Assembly (NCBI GenBank): GCA_900169235.1
Contig: FWCC01000059.1
Location: forward strand, 1 to 30,300
From: Zarea fungicola
Lineage: Eukaryota > Ascomycota > Sordariomycetes > Hypocreales > Cordycipitaceae
Length of the DNA stretch: 30,300 nt
Direction: 5' to 3'
Part shown: piece by piece, positions 1 to 12,625 of the stretch
Position numbering within the stretch: the first letter of the stretch is position 1
Layout of the letters: each line of letters begins with the position of its first letter
Position numbers and translations under genes: made by a program
The notes under the pieces: generated by a model
Seen by the model: the letters and a program-made list of their open reading frames with translations, nothing else
Database searches by the model: none
What the model was told of the DNA's origin: nothing

Positions 1-790
1 TTTCCTGACCCCACTGTAGTTTGCGGTGGGTCAACCAAGCCAGACCCTCACCTTTCCTAAACAAGAGAAAAAGTACGGACATCAAGTGACTGAAGTTTTG
101 ATACGCCATGTTATATGAACGAAGCAAAAACCTCGCACCCCCAAAAAAAAGACCCGTTGCTACCGGGATCACCGTCATCGTTGCCTAGATGGGAGTCAAT
201 AATGCAAGCCCATTTTCAATCGCCTCTAGCTAGGTACACTGTAGCTTGAAGCAGTACTGCAGCCAAATTTCTAGCTACGATGTATGCATGGAGTAAAGTC
301 GTATGTAAGATAGTTATTGTTTTGCACAGCCACACATTTCAAACGGAGAGTAAGAACATGATGGAGTTGCAGAGGTTCCGCCCTTGATATCGTGGCAGCC
401 TGGGGTCATCTTCCCAATAAGACCCTTGCTCATTTAATTGCGGATAACGGTCACTCAAGAAGGCGTACCACGTAGCAACCAGATTAAGGATAGCTTGTTA
501 TGAAATGGAAATAGAAATGCGGGTCAGAAATTGAGCTGTTTTGTCAGATCTGCCATCCGTTACGGTTACCAGACCTAGCTAGTAACTATCGAATTTTGAC
601 CTCTTAAATTACCGACATATGATAGTACCACGCTAAATGATCACAATTTAGGGTTAGTCTTGCCCCAGGGGTAAAAGTATCAGCTATAAACCAGGCAAAG
701 CATCTCCACCGTCAGTACATTCTTGCAAGTGAGCAAAGCGTCCGTTTCTTTCGGTCTGTCTCTCCCGCCGCACATACCCTATCAGCCGCA
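1..790. promoter_or_regulatory. 5' flank of the ABC transporter gene
   Basis: No reading frame of convincing length or composition is visible in this stretch. A TATAAA box lies at 685-690, about 100 nt before the proposed ATG at 791. Pyrimidine-rich sequence between them (for example around 748-775) is typical of a fungal 5' UTR. The rest is AT-rich intergenic DNA in which I recognise no repeat or RNA gene. Confidence 0.4.
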
Positions 791-3700
791 ATGACTTCAT
801 TGTTTTTATTACCAGAACCTTTGTTTACTTTTGGCTTGCCTTTCAGCCCGAAACAGTCTTTCCCTTGGGAGGGAGATGGAGTGGCTTTAAGTTCTGTTCC
901 CGAGTAAGTTCAATCAGACAACTTGGATGAGGACGTGTAACTAATATGACAACTGAAGAGCAGCGCAACTGGCTCTAGCATCATGCGCAATCTCTGCATG
1001 CCTACTTCAACTGATTTTCAGTTCAAAACATTTGCTGCCAGTACGATGGAGCTATTTTAAGATTTCTTCGATGGTATTTGTTTTCAGTTCGGAGATCAGG
1101 TACCAGAGAGTGCTAATATTACCAATACAGATGGTACATCTCTTCCTGTTCATCGGCCTCGCCCTGAAGATCAAGCTGTGCTTTGAATCCCCTTTAGTAA
1201 CTTCCCAGTCGCAAATCTCGCTTGCATCAGATGCAATGACTTGCCTTGCAGCTGCGTTTCACGCACTGGGTATCCGACTTGGATATCAATCTACATACCG
1301 TGGCATATACCATTTGGCCAGCTGTTTTGCATGGTCGCAAAGATCCTCTAATTCTCTGGACTCCATAGAGTCGCGGCATGAGATCTATGCGGCGTTTTTT
1401 GCTGTCGCGTTCATCCTGGACCTCTTCACATCAGATCGTCCACCATCCGACGAAACGACAGGGCCAATCAAAAGCAGTCTATTTGAATCGCTCTCATATT
1501 CTTGGATCAATCCCTTGCTCGGACTTGACTCAAATATGAAGATGGACAACCTTCCAGAATATGACCTTCGGAACGACTTCTCTGAGTATCACAAGAGGTT
1601 TATTCTTGTTTGCAGTGATATTGACAAGTCCATGAGCCCTTTCTGGGGGTTCATCATGCGCGAACATAGATGCAAGGTCCTCCAAGGCTCTGCTTTGAGG
1701 TTAATCGACGAGGCGACCAAGTTCGCCATGCCATGGATACTCCGCGATCTCATGGCAAATCCATCCATGCGAACTATCCCTCTGCTATTCTGCATAAGAA
1801 TGATTGGAACTCTATGCGGCAAGTACAGTCTATTCATGAGCTTCGAAATTGGTGTTTACTACAAGTCAATGCTCTCTTATGCGATTCACAACAAGGCACT
1901 CGAGAGCAACCAGAGCCAGTCCGACCTTGATCTTTCAACTCTTGGAGAAGTCGATACCCAAAGACTTTCACAGGGTGTATCTCTTATGTTTGACATTTGG
2001 GCCTATCCTTTGCAGGCACTCTTATGCTTGTCGGGACTTTTCTTTCTGCTGTCATGGGAAGGCTCCCTAGCGGTAGTGATCGTGATTGTATGTATCACCC
2101 TTTAATCCTAGTCAGTGGCTGAGACTGATTTGTATAAAAAAAAAAGGCTATAACCCTTCCAGTAATGAGCATGGTCACCCAGCGAATGGGGTACTGGGTG
2201 CGCAAGAACATGGAAGCAAAAGACAAAAGAACTTCTCTCACAGCGGAAATTCTGCATGCAATTCGGGGTATCAGGCTACATGCTTGGGAGCTGCCAGTTG
2301 TGTCACAATTAAATGAGAAGAGAAACTTGGAAGTTCAGACACTTGGAAAACAGTCTGTCTTGTCCGCTACGCTTGTGAGCATTACACAAGCGTTGCCGCC
2401 TCTGCTAACCTCAGTGGCATTTTCCGCGTTGCTGTGGAGCGGCCGTTTTCTGGACAGTCAACTGGTTTTCACATGCATTACGTTGTTTACCATGTTGAAC
2501 GGTAGTTTACTTCTACTTGCGACTCTTGCGACTGACGTTCAAATGATGGAATCCTCAATTAACCGAGTCCACCAATTTCTAAGCACCGAGACGTCTGTCA
2601 ATGCGTTTGAACTGCAGTCAAACTTCATCTTTGAAGCTGGAGCTGGAATTGAGGCCGATGGCGTCAATTTACAAGGAATGGGTGATTCTGTGCTGATCGC
2701 GAACGGAAAGGTTCGCATTAGACACGGGAAACTCGCGATATTTACGGGCGCCACAGGAGGTGGAAAATCAACGCTACTGACAACTCTGGTGAGACGACTG
2801 GCGACCAGCGAAAGAGTGGCATATACTCCGCAAAAGCCATTCCTTATTCGAGGCACCATCAGAGACAACATTACATTTGGTCGAGAATATGAAGCGCAAC
2901 GATATCAACAAGTCATTGAAGCTTCTGCACTTGCAGTTGATTTTAGTCAGCTGCCTGACGGTGATATGACTCCCATCACTGGCGCGGACACAATCTCGGG
3001 GGGTCAAAAGTCTCGCGTGTGTCTGGCTAGAGCTCTTTATACCGTCGCCGATATCTATGTTCTTGATGACCCACTTGCGGCCTTGGATGTTAAAGTCCAA
3101 GGGGTTATTGTTGATCGACTTTTTGGGAATGACGGCCTTTTACGAAACAAGACAGCCATCGTATCCACAAGCGCAAACATTTTGCTTGAGAAAGCACAGA
3201 CAATTCACCTACTAAAGGATGGTGAAATGATCGTGTCAGAAATTGGTCAGCTTATAGATACTGGGAATAGCGATGTCGTTCTATCGACTGTCAAACTATC
3301 AACCGAGACAGTCCGTGAGGGGTTGGTCGGGGTGGGTGGTCGTGTCCAAGAGCCGGTTTCCGAAGAGCCAGATAACCCGCAAACAGTTCGACACTCGAAC
3401 AAAGAGACTGGTCTTGAAAAATTCAGTGAAGGAACTCATTCCATTCGAAAGTATTTCTGGTACGCTGGTGCTGGTGGCTGGGCATCTTCTATCGGGATTT
3501 TGCTGATCTCCAGACTGCTTGCGGTTGGAAGTGTTTACGTTCTGAAACTAGTGACGACTGAAACGCGGACATCCCATTTATTCCGGGACCTGTCAGCTTT
3601 TACTATCATCTCATTCGGTCAAGCAAGTTGCACATTCCTCTTTGTTGTCGTTCTTTTCAAACTATGCATTATCCCCACGACAAGAAAAATACATTCTGCT

Positions 3701-5443
3701 CTAGCAGTTTCAATTTTGACAAGGGAGCTGGAGTTCTTTCGGATCAACCCTGTCGCAGATACGCTTAATCTTTTTACCAACGATCTCGCAAGAATTGACT
3801 TGAACTTGAGCGGATCAGTCATGTCTTTATTTGCCCAATACGTCAGCTTGGCTGTCACTTCAGCCGTGCTGGTATTATCAGCACCTGCTAGTTTGCTTTT
3901 TCTTGTTCCCAGCGCCCTGATGTGCTATCGGCTACAAGACACATATCTTGGGACACTCAGACAACTTCGTGCGCTGGATGTCGACTCACGCGCCCCGATA
4001 ATAAATCAGCTCCAAGAAGCACAACATGGTCAGATTTTGTTTTCCGTCTTTGGATACACAGCTTCTCGATTGAGAGAGTTTGAAAGTCATCTTAATCGCA
4101 ACCTACGAGCGCTGTTTCCCCTTAGATGCATTGAAGTTTGGCTTGGGGTGCGGGTAGAGACGTGCTCAGTGACTATCCAAGCTCTGACTGCGATGATTTT
4201 ATTAGCGGTTGGAACTGATTCAAGCACCTTGGGCTTTGTAATGACGTTCGTCTTCCAGTTTACGGGCATTCTTCCTGTTATTGCTCGATTCAGTGCGCAA
4301 TTCGAAGCTGATTCTGTATCCTTCTACAGAATCCAACAGCAAATTGACGATGACCCTGGAACCGAATCTACCGGCAAAATTATGAATAAGACTCCAATCT
4401 TTAACCCTGGGACCGTGATCGCGAGGACAGTCACCAGCCCTGCGCACAAATGGCCCTACGTGGGGAAAATTGAATTCCATGCATACACTGGGCGATATCG
4501 CACGACAATTCCTCCCAGCCTCTGTTCACTTACACTGAGCGTGATGCCTGGAGAGAAGATTGCTGTGATTGGCCGTACAGGTGCTGGAAAGTCATCTTTG
4601 CTTCTTGCCCTTCTTGGGCTGTTAGAACAAACGCACGGCCACATATTGGTGGACGGCGAGGATATTTCGACTCTCAACGGTTCGTCTCTGCGTCAAAGTT
4701 TCACCATTATTCCACAAACCGTCGTGGTGCTTTCAGGTTCAGTCCGACAAAATATTGACGTTCTCGGTTGGCATTCTGACGAAGAAATCATGCGCGTTTT
4801 AAGAGAATCGAACGCAGAATCAATGTTGCAGCGTGTATTAGCCAATGGAAGCTTGGCAGAGAGGCCAGACGATATCCTCGACGCTCAAATGGCTCCTCTG
4901 TAAGTCACGACCGATTCGTTTCAAATTTCATTCGCTAATAAAAGTCATATAAAGAAGCATGTCAGTGGGCGAATTACAAGTATTTGCTCTCGCTCGTGCA
5001 TTGCTCTACCGATCAAAGATTCTACTCATTGATGAATGTAAAACACGCTGATCCGCACTTTTTTTTTACAAATTACTGACATTGGTGGCGACAGCAACTG
5101 CCGGTCTAGACCCAGTCTCAGAACAGCAAGTCCATGAGACAACAATGCGTCATTTTCCTGATACAACAGCTATTGCGGTAACGCACAGCTTGGAGCTTAC
5201 GGTATGTTACCAAATACAGACCCAAAGCGCTATGAGCATAATAGTAACTCATGATATTTCTAGATGGACTACGATAAGGTTCTTGTTCTAGACCAAGGAC
5301 AAATTGTAGCTCTGGATACGCCAACCGCCCTTGTGGCTCGTAATGATGAGCATTATTCATCAATGTTGGCGGATGCAGGCTTGCTTGATTATGCAAAAAT
5401 TACCCTGGGAATCGGTGCTTGTCAAAAGACCGAAGCATTATAG
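791..5443 (+). CDS. ABCC/MRP-type full ABC transporter (six exons)
   Basis: ATP-driven exporter of the multidrug-resistance-associated (ABCC) type, expected in the plasma or vacuolar membrane. Exons: 791-903, 1022-2091, 2163-4899, 4955-5037, 5095-5201, 5264-5443 (1429 aa, usual for fungal ABCC). All junction phases agree. The second intron was placed at 2092-2162 because this splice keeps the frame and gives a continuous membrane helix. Order: short TMD0, TMD1, NBD1, TMD2, NBD2. NBD1 has Walker A GATGGGKST (about residue 590), signature ISGGQ (about 672) and Walker B VLDDPLAALD. NBD2 has Walker A GRTGAGKSS (about 1198), signature SVGEL, Walker B LLIDES and switch-loop VTHS. NBD1 lacks a switch histidine: VSTS stands where VTH is usual. 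The first exon and first intron are the weakest parts, and TMD0 looks abbreviated. Substrate unknown. Confidence 0.9.
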
Positions 5444-5997
5444 ATGGTAGATTTTTTCTTTCTTTGCCTTTTCACCCCTTCAGTAGTATTCAAGCATTGT
5501 TACGTTAGTAAACCAGACGTATTGCGTAACAAAGGTAATTGATACACTAAAAAGCTGTCTCAATAGCACACGACTATATTCAAACATAATATGATGGAGC
5601 ATTGCAGAGTTTTAGGCTATTGCAGGATGCTAGTGTAAAGCGTAGTGCCTAATATTTTCGATTTGTCAAGTAAGCCAAAACCATTTGCCAGCCTGACTCA
5701 ATACGATCAATACACAGCAAGAGGGGAACATGACTTGCAAATAGCTTCATAGATCTAGCACTCGTTTATTTGTGTTCAAGCTTATATTAGAGATAATGGG
5801 TCGTCATACCGCTTTAGTATACTGCCTAGCCTTGCTGATAAAGTTTGCCGGTCAACTATATTACCACTATTACCACTATTACCACTAAAATATGCAAAGT
5901 TGCAAAATGAACGCTCTAACGATGATTATAACAGCCCATAACAATTGGGGAATATGAGGAATACGTTAAAGCTGTTTTTTTGACAGTACGTGATACT
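5444..5997. other. Intergenic region between convergent gene ends
   Basis: This AT-rich stretch lies between the 3' ends of the ABC transporter and the first carboxypeptidase. It should hold both 3' UTRs. No coding frame was recognised. It contains a short 9-bp tandem repeat, listed separately. Confidence 0.5.
5861..5887. repeat. 9-bp tandem repeat, three units
   Basis: The unit TTACCACTA occurs three times in succession without mismatch. It is noncoding and probably a slippage-derived microsatellite in the shared 3' intergenic region. Confidence 0.9.
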
Positions 5998-7701
5998 TTA
6001 AAGCTCACCATCACCAATGCTGACTCTCCAGTCGCTCGCAGAAATTCTATTCTTGCCGACCGGAGAAAATGGTGACCTAGATCTCTCGGTATCCAATGGC
6101 AAACTCCCATTATAGACATACTGAAGCCAACTATTCACCATTCTGAGAGAAGATTCGGGTTGATCAAGGGGAACCTATATCTGAAATTAGCAAAGTAGAA
6201 GGTGTATGAATAGCGAGAGGAATTACCATGTGGCCAGCATCTTCGATTTCAGCCATCCAAAGATTGGAAGAAATTTTCACTCTCCCGGCCCTATTCCCTG
6301 TGGAGCTGTTCCATGGTAACTCTTTCCAGGGGGTTGAGCGAAACTCGGTATGCCCTTTCCAATGTAAATCCAGCATGCCAGCCAGAACACCATCTGCATT
6401 ACAAATGACATCCGCTACACCAACATAGAATAGGATATCCACAGGGGCAAAATCTTTAGCTGGGGCCGAGTTACTCGAGTAGTCCAAAATCCTTTCAATG
6501 GCATCTGTTGTTGGCCTCCACATATCTCCAGAATACATATATCGATACGTAATGATCTCGTTCATCATATCCCACTGGCCTTTTCGTCCACCGCTGAGCC
6601 GGGAAACCTCCAGTTTATCATTAATAACTTCCGGTGAGTTCAGATACGAAATAAGGTGATCAACATCAGGGTAGCAATCTCCGTCCCCACGGCAGTCCCT
6701 CAATCTCCGATCATAAGAACTTCGATGATATCGGACGAACTTTTCCATGTATCTCTTAAAGCACAAGTCAGAGGCTTGTGTGCAGAGATACCGTTTCCTT
6801 GTATCTTGCGCACATGCGTAAAGGAGGGCCTCACATTGATCAACAACCGTCTCGACTTCGGCGCAGTCAGCGGGATCGAAATGAGGGGGGTACTTTCCGC
6901 GGTACTCATGACAAGAGACATCGTATAGAGTAGGCAGTTGGACGGCGGGGTGAAAAAGAGGGTTTCCCACTAATAGGGAGCGTAGATAAATAGTCGGATC
7001 TTCTGATCGATCTGAACTGTTCCGGATGAAGAATTGGTTGTAGTCCAAGATGGCTGCTCCAACGGATGGGACGTATCTTCCAGCGTAGGATTCACCACCC
7101 AAGTGGAGATCTACTAGTTTCATTTCAGGAAAAGCCTCGTAGAAAAGGTTGATGAAGGCAACAACATCAAGAGACGAGTCTTCGACATGCGAGTGATAGG
7201 TAGACTCATTTTTTGGGTCATTCACGTACGAATAACCCACTCCAGCTGGCTGGTCAAGATAAACGACATTGAAAGAGTTGGTCCATGAGTATGGATTGAA
7301 GGTTGTAGAGTTGCCATCGTTCATTAGACAGGGGCCATTCTCGAACAACATGCCGTGCAGAGAGCTTCCACCTGGGCCGCCTTGGAACCAGATTAGTAAA
7401 GGAGCGTCTGGACCACGACGAGATTCATGAAACCCTGGTTGCAACAGTTAGTGAAGAGGCAGGGGCAGCGATAGCAAAGTCTCAAGAATAGTTGGAACAA
7501 ACAGAAGAACAAGTGTCGACCGTTAAAGTCAGCCCACCCAGTATGATGCGTTGTCTGTCCATGACATAGGAACTCATCATGCGGTAGCCAAGTCTTGTAT
7601 CTAACAGTACTTTGGCCAGTCTTGGATTTCACCACGTTGACTAGCCCCGCGGTGATTTGCAACAAGGTCGCAAACGTCGTCCAAACTTGAGAGTGACGCA
7701 T
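5998..7701 (-). CDS. Secreted serine carboxypeptidase, family S10 (copy A)
   Basis: Removes C-terminal residues from peptides outside the cell or in the vacuole (family knowledge). Exons on the minus strand: 7701-7503, 7434-6227, 6174-5998 (527 aa). The N-terminus MRHSQVWTTFATLLQITAGL is a signal peptide. The first intron splits a Trp codon T|GG and restores the block LFFWFHESR. The last intron is needed to continue AGHM into VPLDQPESS; without it translation runs into an intronic frame. Catalytic residues are Ser182 in GGESYAG, Asp408 in GVADVICN and His468 in DAGHM. The oxyanion block GGPGGSS and the DQPAGVGYS block are present. After the last conserved helix there is a roughly 38-residue polar tail of unknown role. 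It is the divergent member of the three-gene S10 array, head-to-head with copy B. Confidence 0.93.
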
Positions 7702-8248
7702 GCTGGGATGTTCTACCTATTGGTATAATTGATATTCTCAAACCACAGCGTGGAAGCCAATTTTGTAACCATCTCCAGGCAATATGATAAGTAATGGCAT
7801 GTCAACCACCGGATTAGGTTTCCCGTTTAGGCTACGGCCCAGTGTCTATATGTGTGGGGTGAACCGGCCTGTCTTGCACCACTCAGGTAGTAGTGGACCA
7901 TGGCAATAGTAGGCAGTCAAATCCTTGGAAACAATTGCTTATTGAGGAAATAGGTGCGCAATGGCCCATGCAGGCTAGCAAAGTGGTTGCGATATGATAT
8001 GAACTAGGATTGAATTGGAGGCATTGACTTTCACACGTGTATTGTAAACCCACTATCCCGTCGTTGATCTTCAGGTGATTTATTTGCGCTAGAATCGCTC
8101 CCGCGATCTAGGATAGGCAAGGCATTATACGTCTATTTACGCTTATAGGAAACACAACTTCTTGCCGCCATCATTGTCATATTAAACTACCATTAGAAAC
8201 GCGGGGTGTAGATACTCAAACATCTTGTTTCTGACCGTCTCGCTGAAC
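7702..8248. promoter_or_regulatory. Divergent promoter region of S10 copies A and B
   Basis: These 547 bp separate the start codons of two head-to-head carboxypeptidase genes, so they must hold both promoters. No coding frame was recognised. A TGATAAG at 7785-7791 fits the HGATAR consensus of the AreA/NIT2 nitrogen regulators, but one such site is expected often by chance. Nitrogen control of secreted peptidases is known in fungi; its action here is inference. Confidence 0.45.
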
Positions 8249-10121
8249 ATGTACGCTCAGCCAACTTGGTTGGTGGCATTGTTGTCACTTGGCAAATCCT
8301 TCGCTTTCTTTAACGAGCAAGGGGCTGAGTCCGTCCAACAAGTTCCTTTAGCCGCCCATACTCCATCACTGCCGCTCGGGATCTCCCACAACAGAGTTCA
8401 GCTTCGTGAACAAACTGATGAGCTTTGCAACACAACCTCGCGACAATGGACAGGGAGCATACAAATCACAGCGGAGAAAAGTTTATTTTTTTGTAAGTCG
8501 CAAGGGTCGATAGAGAAATTTTAGCTAACGAGTCATATGACAGGGTACTTTGAAAGCCAAGATAATCCGGCAAATGACCCAGTGGTATTGTGGATGAGTG
8601 GGTGAGTACCTGTCCCCGTACCAGCGAGTTGTATATTATGAGTTTGCAGGCTGATACGATAACTCCCGTGCAATGTCAGCGGACCCGGGGCGGCCAGTGC
8701 TTTGGGCATGTTCAAAGGTCCTGGGCCGTGCTCAATTGATGATGACAGCAATTCAACACAGCCAAACCAGAACAGTTGGACAAATCATGCGAACATTATA
8801 TTTATAGAGTAAGTTACATTGCAAACATGATATTGAGCCTTGGCTTCACGAGGTCCTAAAGAACCCTCATGAATGTGACTAACTTGCATCATTTCAGTCA
8901 GCCAGTTGGTGTGGGCTACTCAACGATCGCGAATGCGTCTAAGATCCCGTCGAGTTTACAGGAGGGGGCAGAAGACCTGTACACCTTCCTTGAATTCTTC
9001 GTCTCAGAAGCATTCCCAGAGACGATCAACAATCCGTGGCACATTACTGGAGAGTCCATGGCCGGCCATTATATTCCATTTTATACAAAATATATCATGG
9101 AACGGCAAACTCAGCGAGCGGAACTAGGCCTGAATATTGATATACAGTCTATCATCGCTGTAGATGCCAATCTTGACTTGGCCCAGCACAGTGCAGGCTT
9201 CTATGACGTCTTCTGTTCGTCGGAATATCAAGAAAATGGATGGGGTCAAGCGAGCATGAACCAGACTGCTTGTGAAGCGATGGCAGCAGCGATTCCCGAA
9301 TGTGAGCGACTAGCATCGAAATGTAGGCATACATATGACAAAAACATCTGTGAAAAAGCGGCCATGACCTGTCTTACGACGGTGGGTAAATATTTCTGGG
9401 ACGATGTGCTTCACGGAGAGCGAAGTCCGTTTGACAGTAAGTGACACTTCCTTGCAGATTGGACGATCCAATACGCCACTTGTTCTAATAAATCACTTCA
9501 GGTCGTATCAAGTGCCCTAAACCTCCAACTTGCACTGACGAGGTCTCGGGACGCATCGAGAGCTTCATGAAGCAACCATGGGTCCAGCAAAAGATTGGGT
9601 TTCCAGGGTACCCTTATCGCTTGGTCAACTCTGAGATGAATCAAAAATGGGTCACTGAAAAAACAATGTTTATTCCAACGACAGACGAGCTCGCCTGGAT
9701 CTTACAACATACAAACGTCAATGTTCTTTTCCTTAATGGCAACAAGGACATTATCATGTGAGATTAGTTCTTGAAGCGGTTTCCAGTCCCATTGGCGTTT
9801 GCATCCTCTAACTATGATATTCTCATACTTAGGAACACACCTAGCCTCATTCGACTCTTGGAGATGACGGCTAGCCCGAATCAGGCCGGTTTTCGAAATC
9901 GAAAGCTCCAAGATTGGTTCTATACCGACTCCGCCAACTTTGCAACTCGACAACTTTCTGGAGGGCTCAGAAAAGGTGGTCAATTCAAAAATGCGGGTAG
10001 ACTCTGGCTCTTTACTGTTGATAATGCCGGACACACGTCTCCCCACGATGCACCAGTAGCTGTAGAGGCTGTAGTGAATTGGTGGTTAGCCATGTATCAG
10101 GGAGCATCAGGCGGAGCTTGA
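8249..10121 (+). CDS. Secreted serine carboxypeptidase, family S10 (copy B)
   Basis: Exons: 8249-8492, 8544-8601, 8680-8808, 8898-9436, 9502-9757, 9833-10121 (504 aa); all phases agree. The ATG at 8249 was chosen because MYAQPTWLVALLSLGKSFAF forms a signal peptide; the open frame further upstream has no earlier ATG. The triad is Ser197 in GESMAG, Asp406 in NGNKDI and His476 in DNAGH. The blocks LWMSGGPG and DQPVGVGYS are present. The family usually has Tyr after the nucleophile Ser, and here it is Met. Paired Cys residues in the 270-310 region match the cap disulfides of S10 enzymes. Donors are strong (GTAAGT/GTGAGT), so exon limits are well supported. Its nearest relative in the window is copy C, which has the same intron positions and phases. 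Confidence 0.93.
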
Positions 10122-10907
10122 AGCAGATGTCTTTCATAAGAAGGCTGGTTTCTGTAGTTTTTAAATAAACTTGTTTTTTTTTGGCCAAGGACCAAGCTAT
10201 GTAGAAAATCATACGTCTCTACAAGTGAATTGAGACCAAGCGGAACTGAAATGCCATATAAGATAAGAAAGAAGTTAAAATGCAGTATATTTGCCCCATT
10301 TGCTACCGCTGGTAACTCTGTAATTAATGAGCCTGATGTGTATTGTAAACTAGTCTTGCTGCATGCCATCGACCTGAATTGAAGTCCACGAGCATACCCA
10401 CTCAAGGGCAACCTTCACACAAGCTTGGACTGTCTCCCATGGACGTGGCACGACTCGTATGTTCCTGCCACGCCCCCACATTTCCACTGTCCTAATCTGG
10501 CAATTATTTACGGAGGTCTGGCCATTCCACTCTAGGAAGGGATTACGGAATTACCCAAGGGACGGATTGCGCTAATGAGCATTAGTATATTCGCATGTTG
10601 TAGCTCGATTTGTAAAGCGTTCAAAATTAGACTGAATAACAACAGCCTGGACAAGGAGCATTTCAGGGGTCGAGATAGTTGCCTAGCGAGCTCTCTGTGG
10701 TATATTATAGGTATTCAGTGTACATTACACATCACGACATTCCCAGCGGCTAGACAGGTCTGAGATTACGACTCACTTCTGACACGGGAACAATACAAGG
10801 GTGAGAATGAATTATTAAGGCGTTAAAGCCCACTTGTGGTGTAACAAGTATCAATTTCCTCTCATTAACTTCTCATCTCCAGAGCATAGCTATCAACACA
10901 GCCAACG
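10122..10907. promoter_or_regulatory. Intergenic region between S10 copies B and C
   Basis: This 786-bp stretch holds the 3' UTR of copy B and the promoter of copy C. I see no additional gene. AT content is high just after the copy B stop. A pyrimidine-rich tract (about 10855-10880) precedes the copy C start. Confidence 0.4.
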
Positions 10908-12625
10908 ATGGGCCTCAGAATCGATTTGGGAAGTTTAATCTGTCTTGTCGGCCTTACTCTCCAGGCATTACCTGTTGCCGATTCTTTTTCTCTCCCTGCC
11001 TCCCAACGAGTGCTAATTGAACCCCAAAGTGGTGCTCCATTCACGCTCTCTCCACAGACCGAGGAGATCTGTAAAGCCGGGTCGAAACAATGGACTGGGT
11101 CAATCAATGTCACGGATGACAAGAGCATATTTTACTGTAAGGCGTTTGCTCTTATCTCTAATGTTTAAATCGTCGTTGACGTATTTCAGGGTATTTTGAA
11201 AGCAGAAGTAACCCTGCGGATGATCCGGTTCTCATCTGGATCAATGGGTAGGGATTATTTCAACACTTCTTCGGTACACTTCATTGGTACGTCCAACTAA
11301 CGTCCTGTCAGCGGCCCAGGTGGTTCTTCCATGATTGGCTTGTTCCACGAACTCGGCCCTTGTCTGATAGACGGAAATACCACCCGTGAAAATGAATTTT
11401 CTTGGACAAACAAGGCCAATATGCTGTTTATTGAGTAAATAACCACTATAAACGCCAATGATTGTTCGCTAATAAGTGATGTGCAGTCAGCCGGCCGGCG
11501 TTGGGTTCTCCACGACCACCAATTTTTCCATGGTGCCCCCTAGCTTAGATGAAGCCGCCGATGACTTCAACAAGTTTTTATCGGTTTTCTTCTCTGACGT
11601 CTTTCCCGATCTCGCTTCTCATTCCGTTCATTTTATGGGCGAATCATATGGTGGGCATTATGTTCCCTATTATACCAAGCGCATGTTGCAACGACAGAAA
11701 CAGAGGGCAGCTGTTAGTGTGCCCTTTAAATTGGATTCCATTGTTATGGTTAATCCAATGATCGACAACCCGTTGACCCTTACGGGACTGTACGACACAT
11801 TCTGCAGCACGGAGGATGGAGAGAACGGATTTGGCACGGGATTTAATGAAACTGCATGTGCTGCAATGGCAGCAGAAATACCAGAGTGCGAAATACTGGG
11901 AGACGTTTGCAGGGCAACGCAAGATCGACACCTATGCAAACTTTCTGCAGACTTTTGTATGCAAGAGGTTGCAAAATGGTTTGAAATCAAAGAGGGGGGT
12001 TTAGATCCATACAACAGTAAGTCCAATTCATAATCCGCATACATTACATACTCTAATACAACAACAGGACAGCTGAAGTGTAAGAACCCCCCAATCTGTG
12101 GCAACATGGGCATGGAGAAGATTCAGAGCTACCTAAATCAACCCTTCGTTCAAGAAAGGCTTGGCTTCAAGGGCCATCCGTTCGTACCAGTCAGCTTTCC
12201 CGTCAACACGCTGTGGACCGAATATGGCGACCCGTTCATCTCAAGAATACCTGAGGTATCCTATATCCTTGACCATTTCAATGTAAAAATACTAGTCATG
12301 AATGGAAATAATGACATTAGCGTGTAAGTTGACGTTACATACCCCAAGGCTTCAAGATGTCCGTTTGGCTAATATTCTCCAACTCAGGAATACTCCTGGA
12401 CAAATTAGAGTTCTTGAAAACGTGCCTTGGAACGGCCAGGCCCCTTATCGTATTTCACCGTGGAATGAGTGGTACTTGACCAACGGCAGTGGCAAAAACA
12501 AAAAGGCTGGTCAGTATAAGCATGCAGGTAAGCTCTGGTTTGTGACTGTTGACGATGCTGGGCATGCAGTTCCTGCGGATCAGCCAGAAGGTGCCTTGAA
12601 AATTATCAATAAATGGATTAGCTAG
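10908..12625 (+). CDS. Secreted serine carboxypeptidase, family S10 (copy C)
   Basis: Exons: 10908-11136, 11190-11247, 11312-11434, 11487-12016, 12068-12323, 12388-12625 (477 aa). Exon 2 (58 nt) and exon 5 (256 nt) have the same length as in copy B, and every intron has the same phase, so the two are tandem paralogues. The signal peptide is around [18 protein letters not shown]. The triad is Ser190 in GESYGG, Asp396 in NGNNDI and His458 in DDAGH. The oxyanion block GGPGGSS and the DQPAGVGFS block are intact. The C-terminus ends close after the final conserved helix (INKWIS), the standard S10 end. Several N-glycosylation sequons (for example NVT, NFS, NGS) suit a secreted enzyme. Nothing suggests loss of activity. 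Confidence 0.95.

Noticed and set aside
2088..2182. Alternative ABC intron 2088-2182 with a stronger donor
   Set aside because: It keeps frame but removes residues at the end of a membrane helix; 2092-2162 gives a continuous helix and a better acceptor region.
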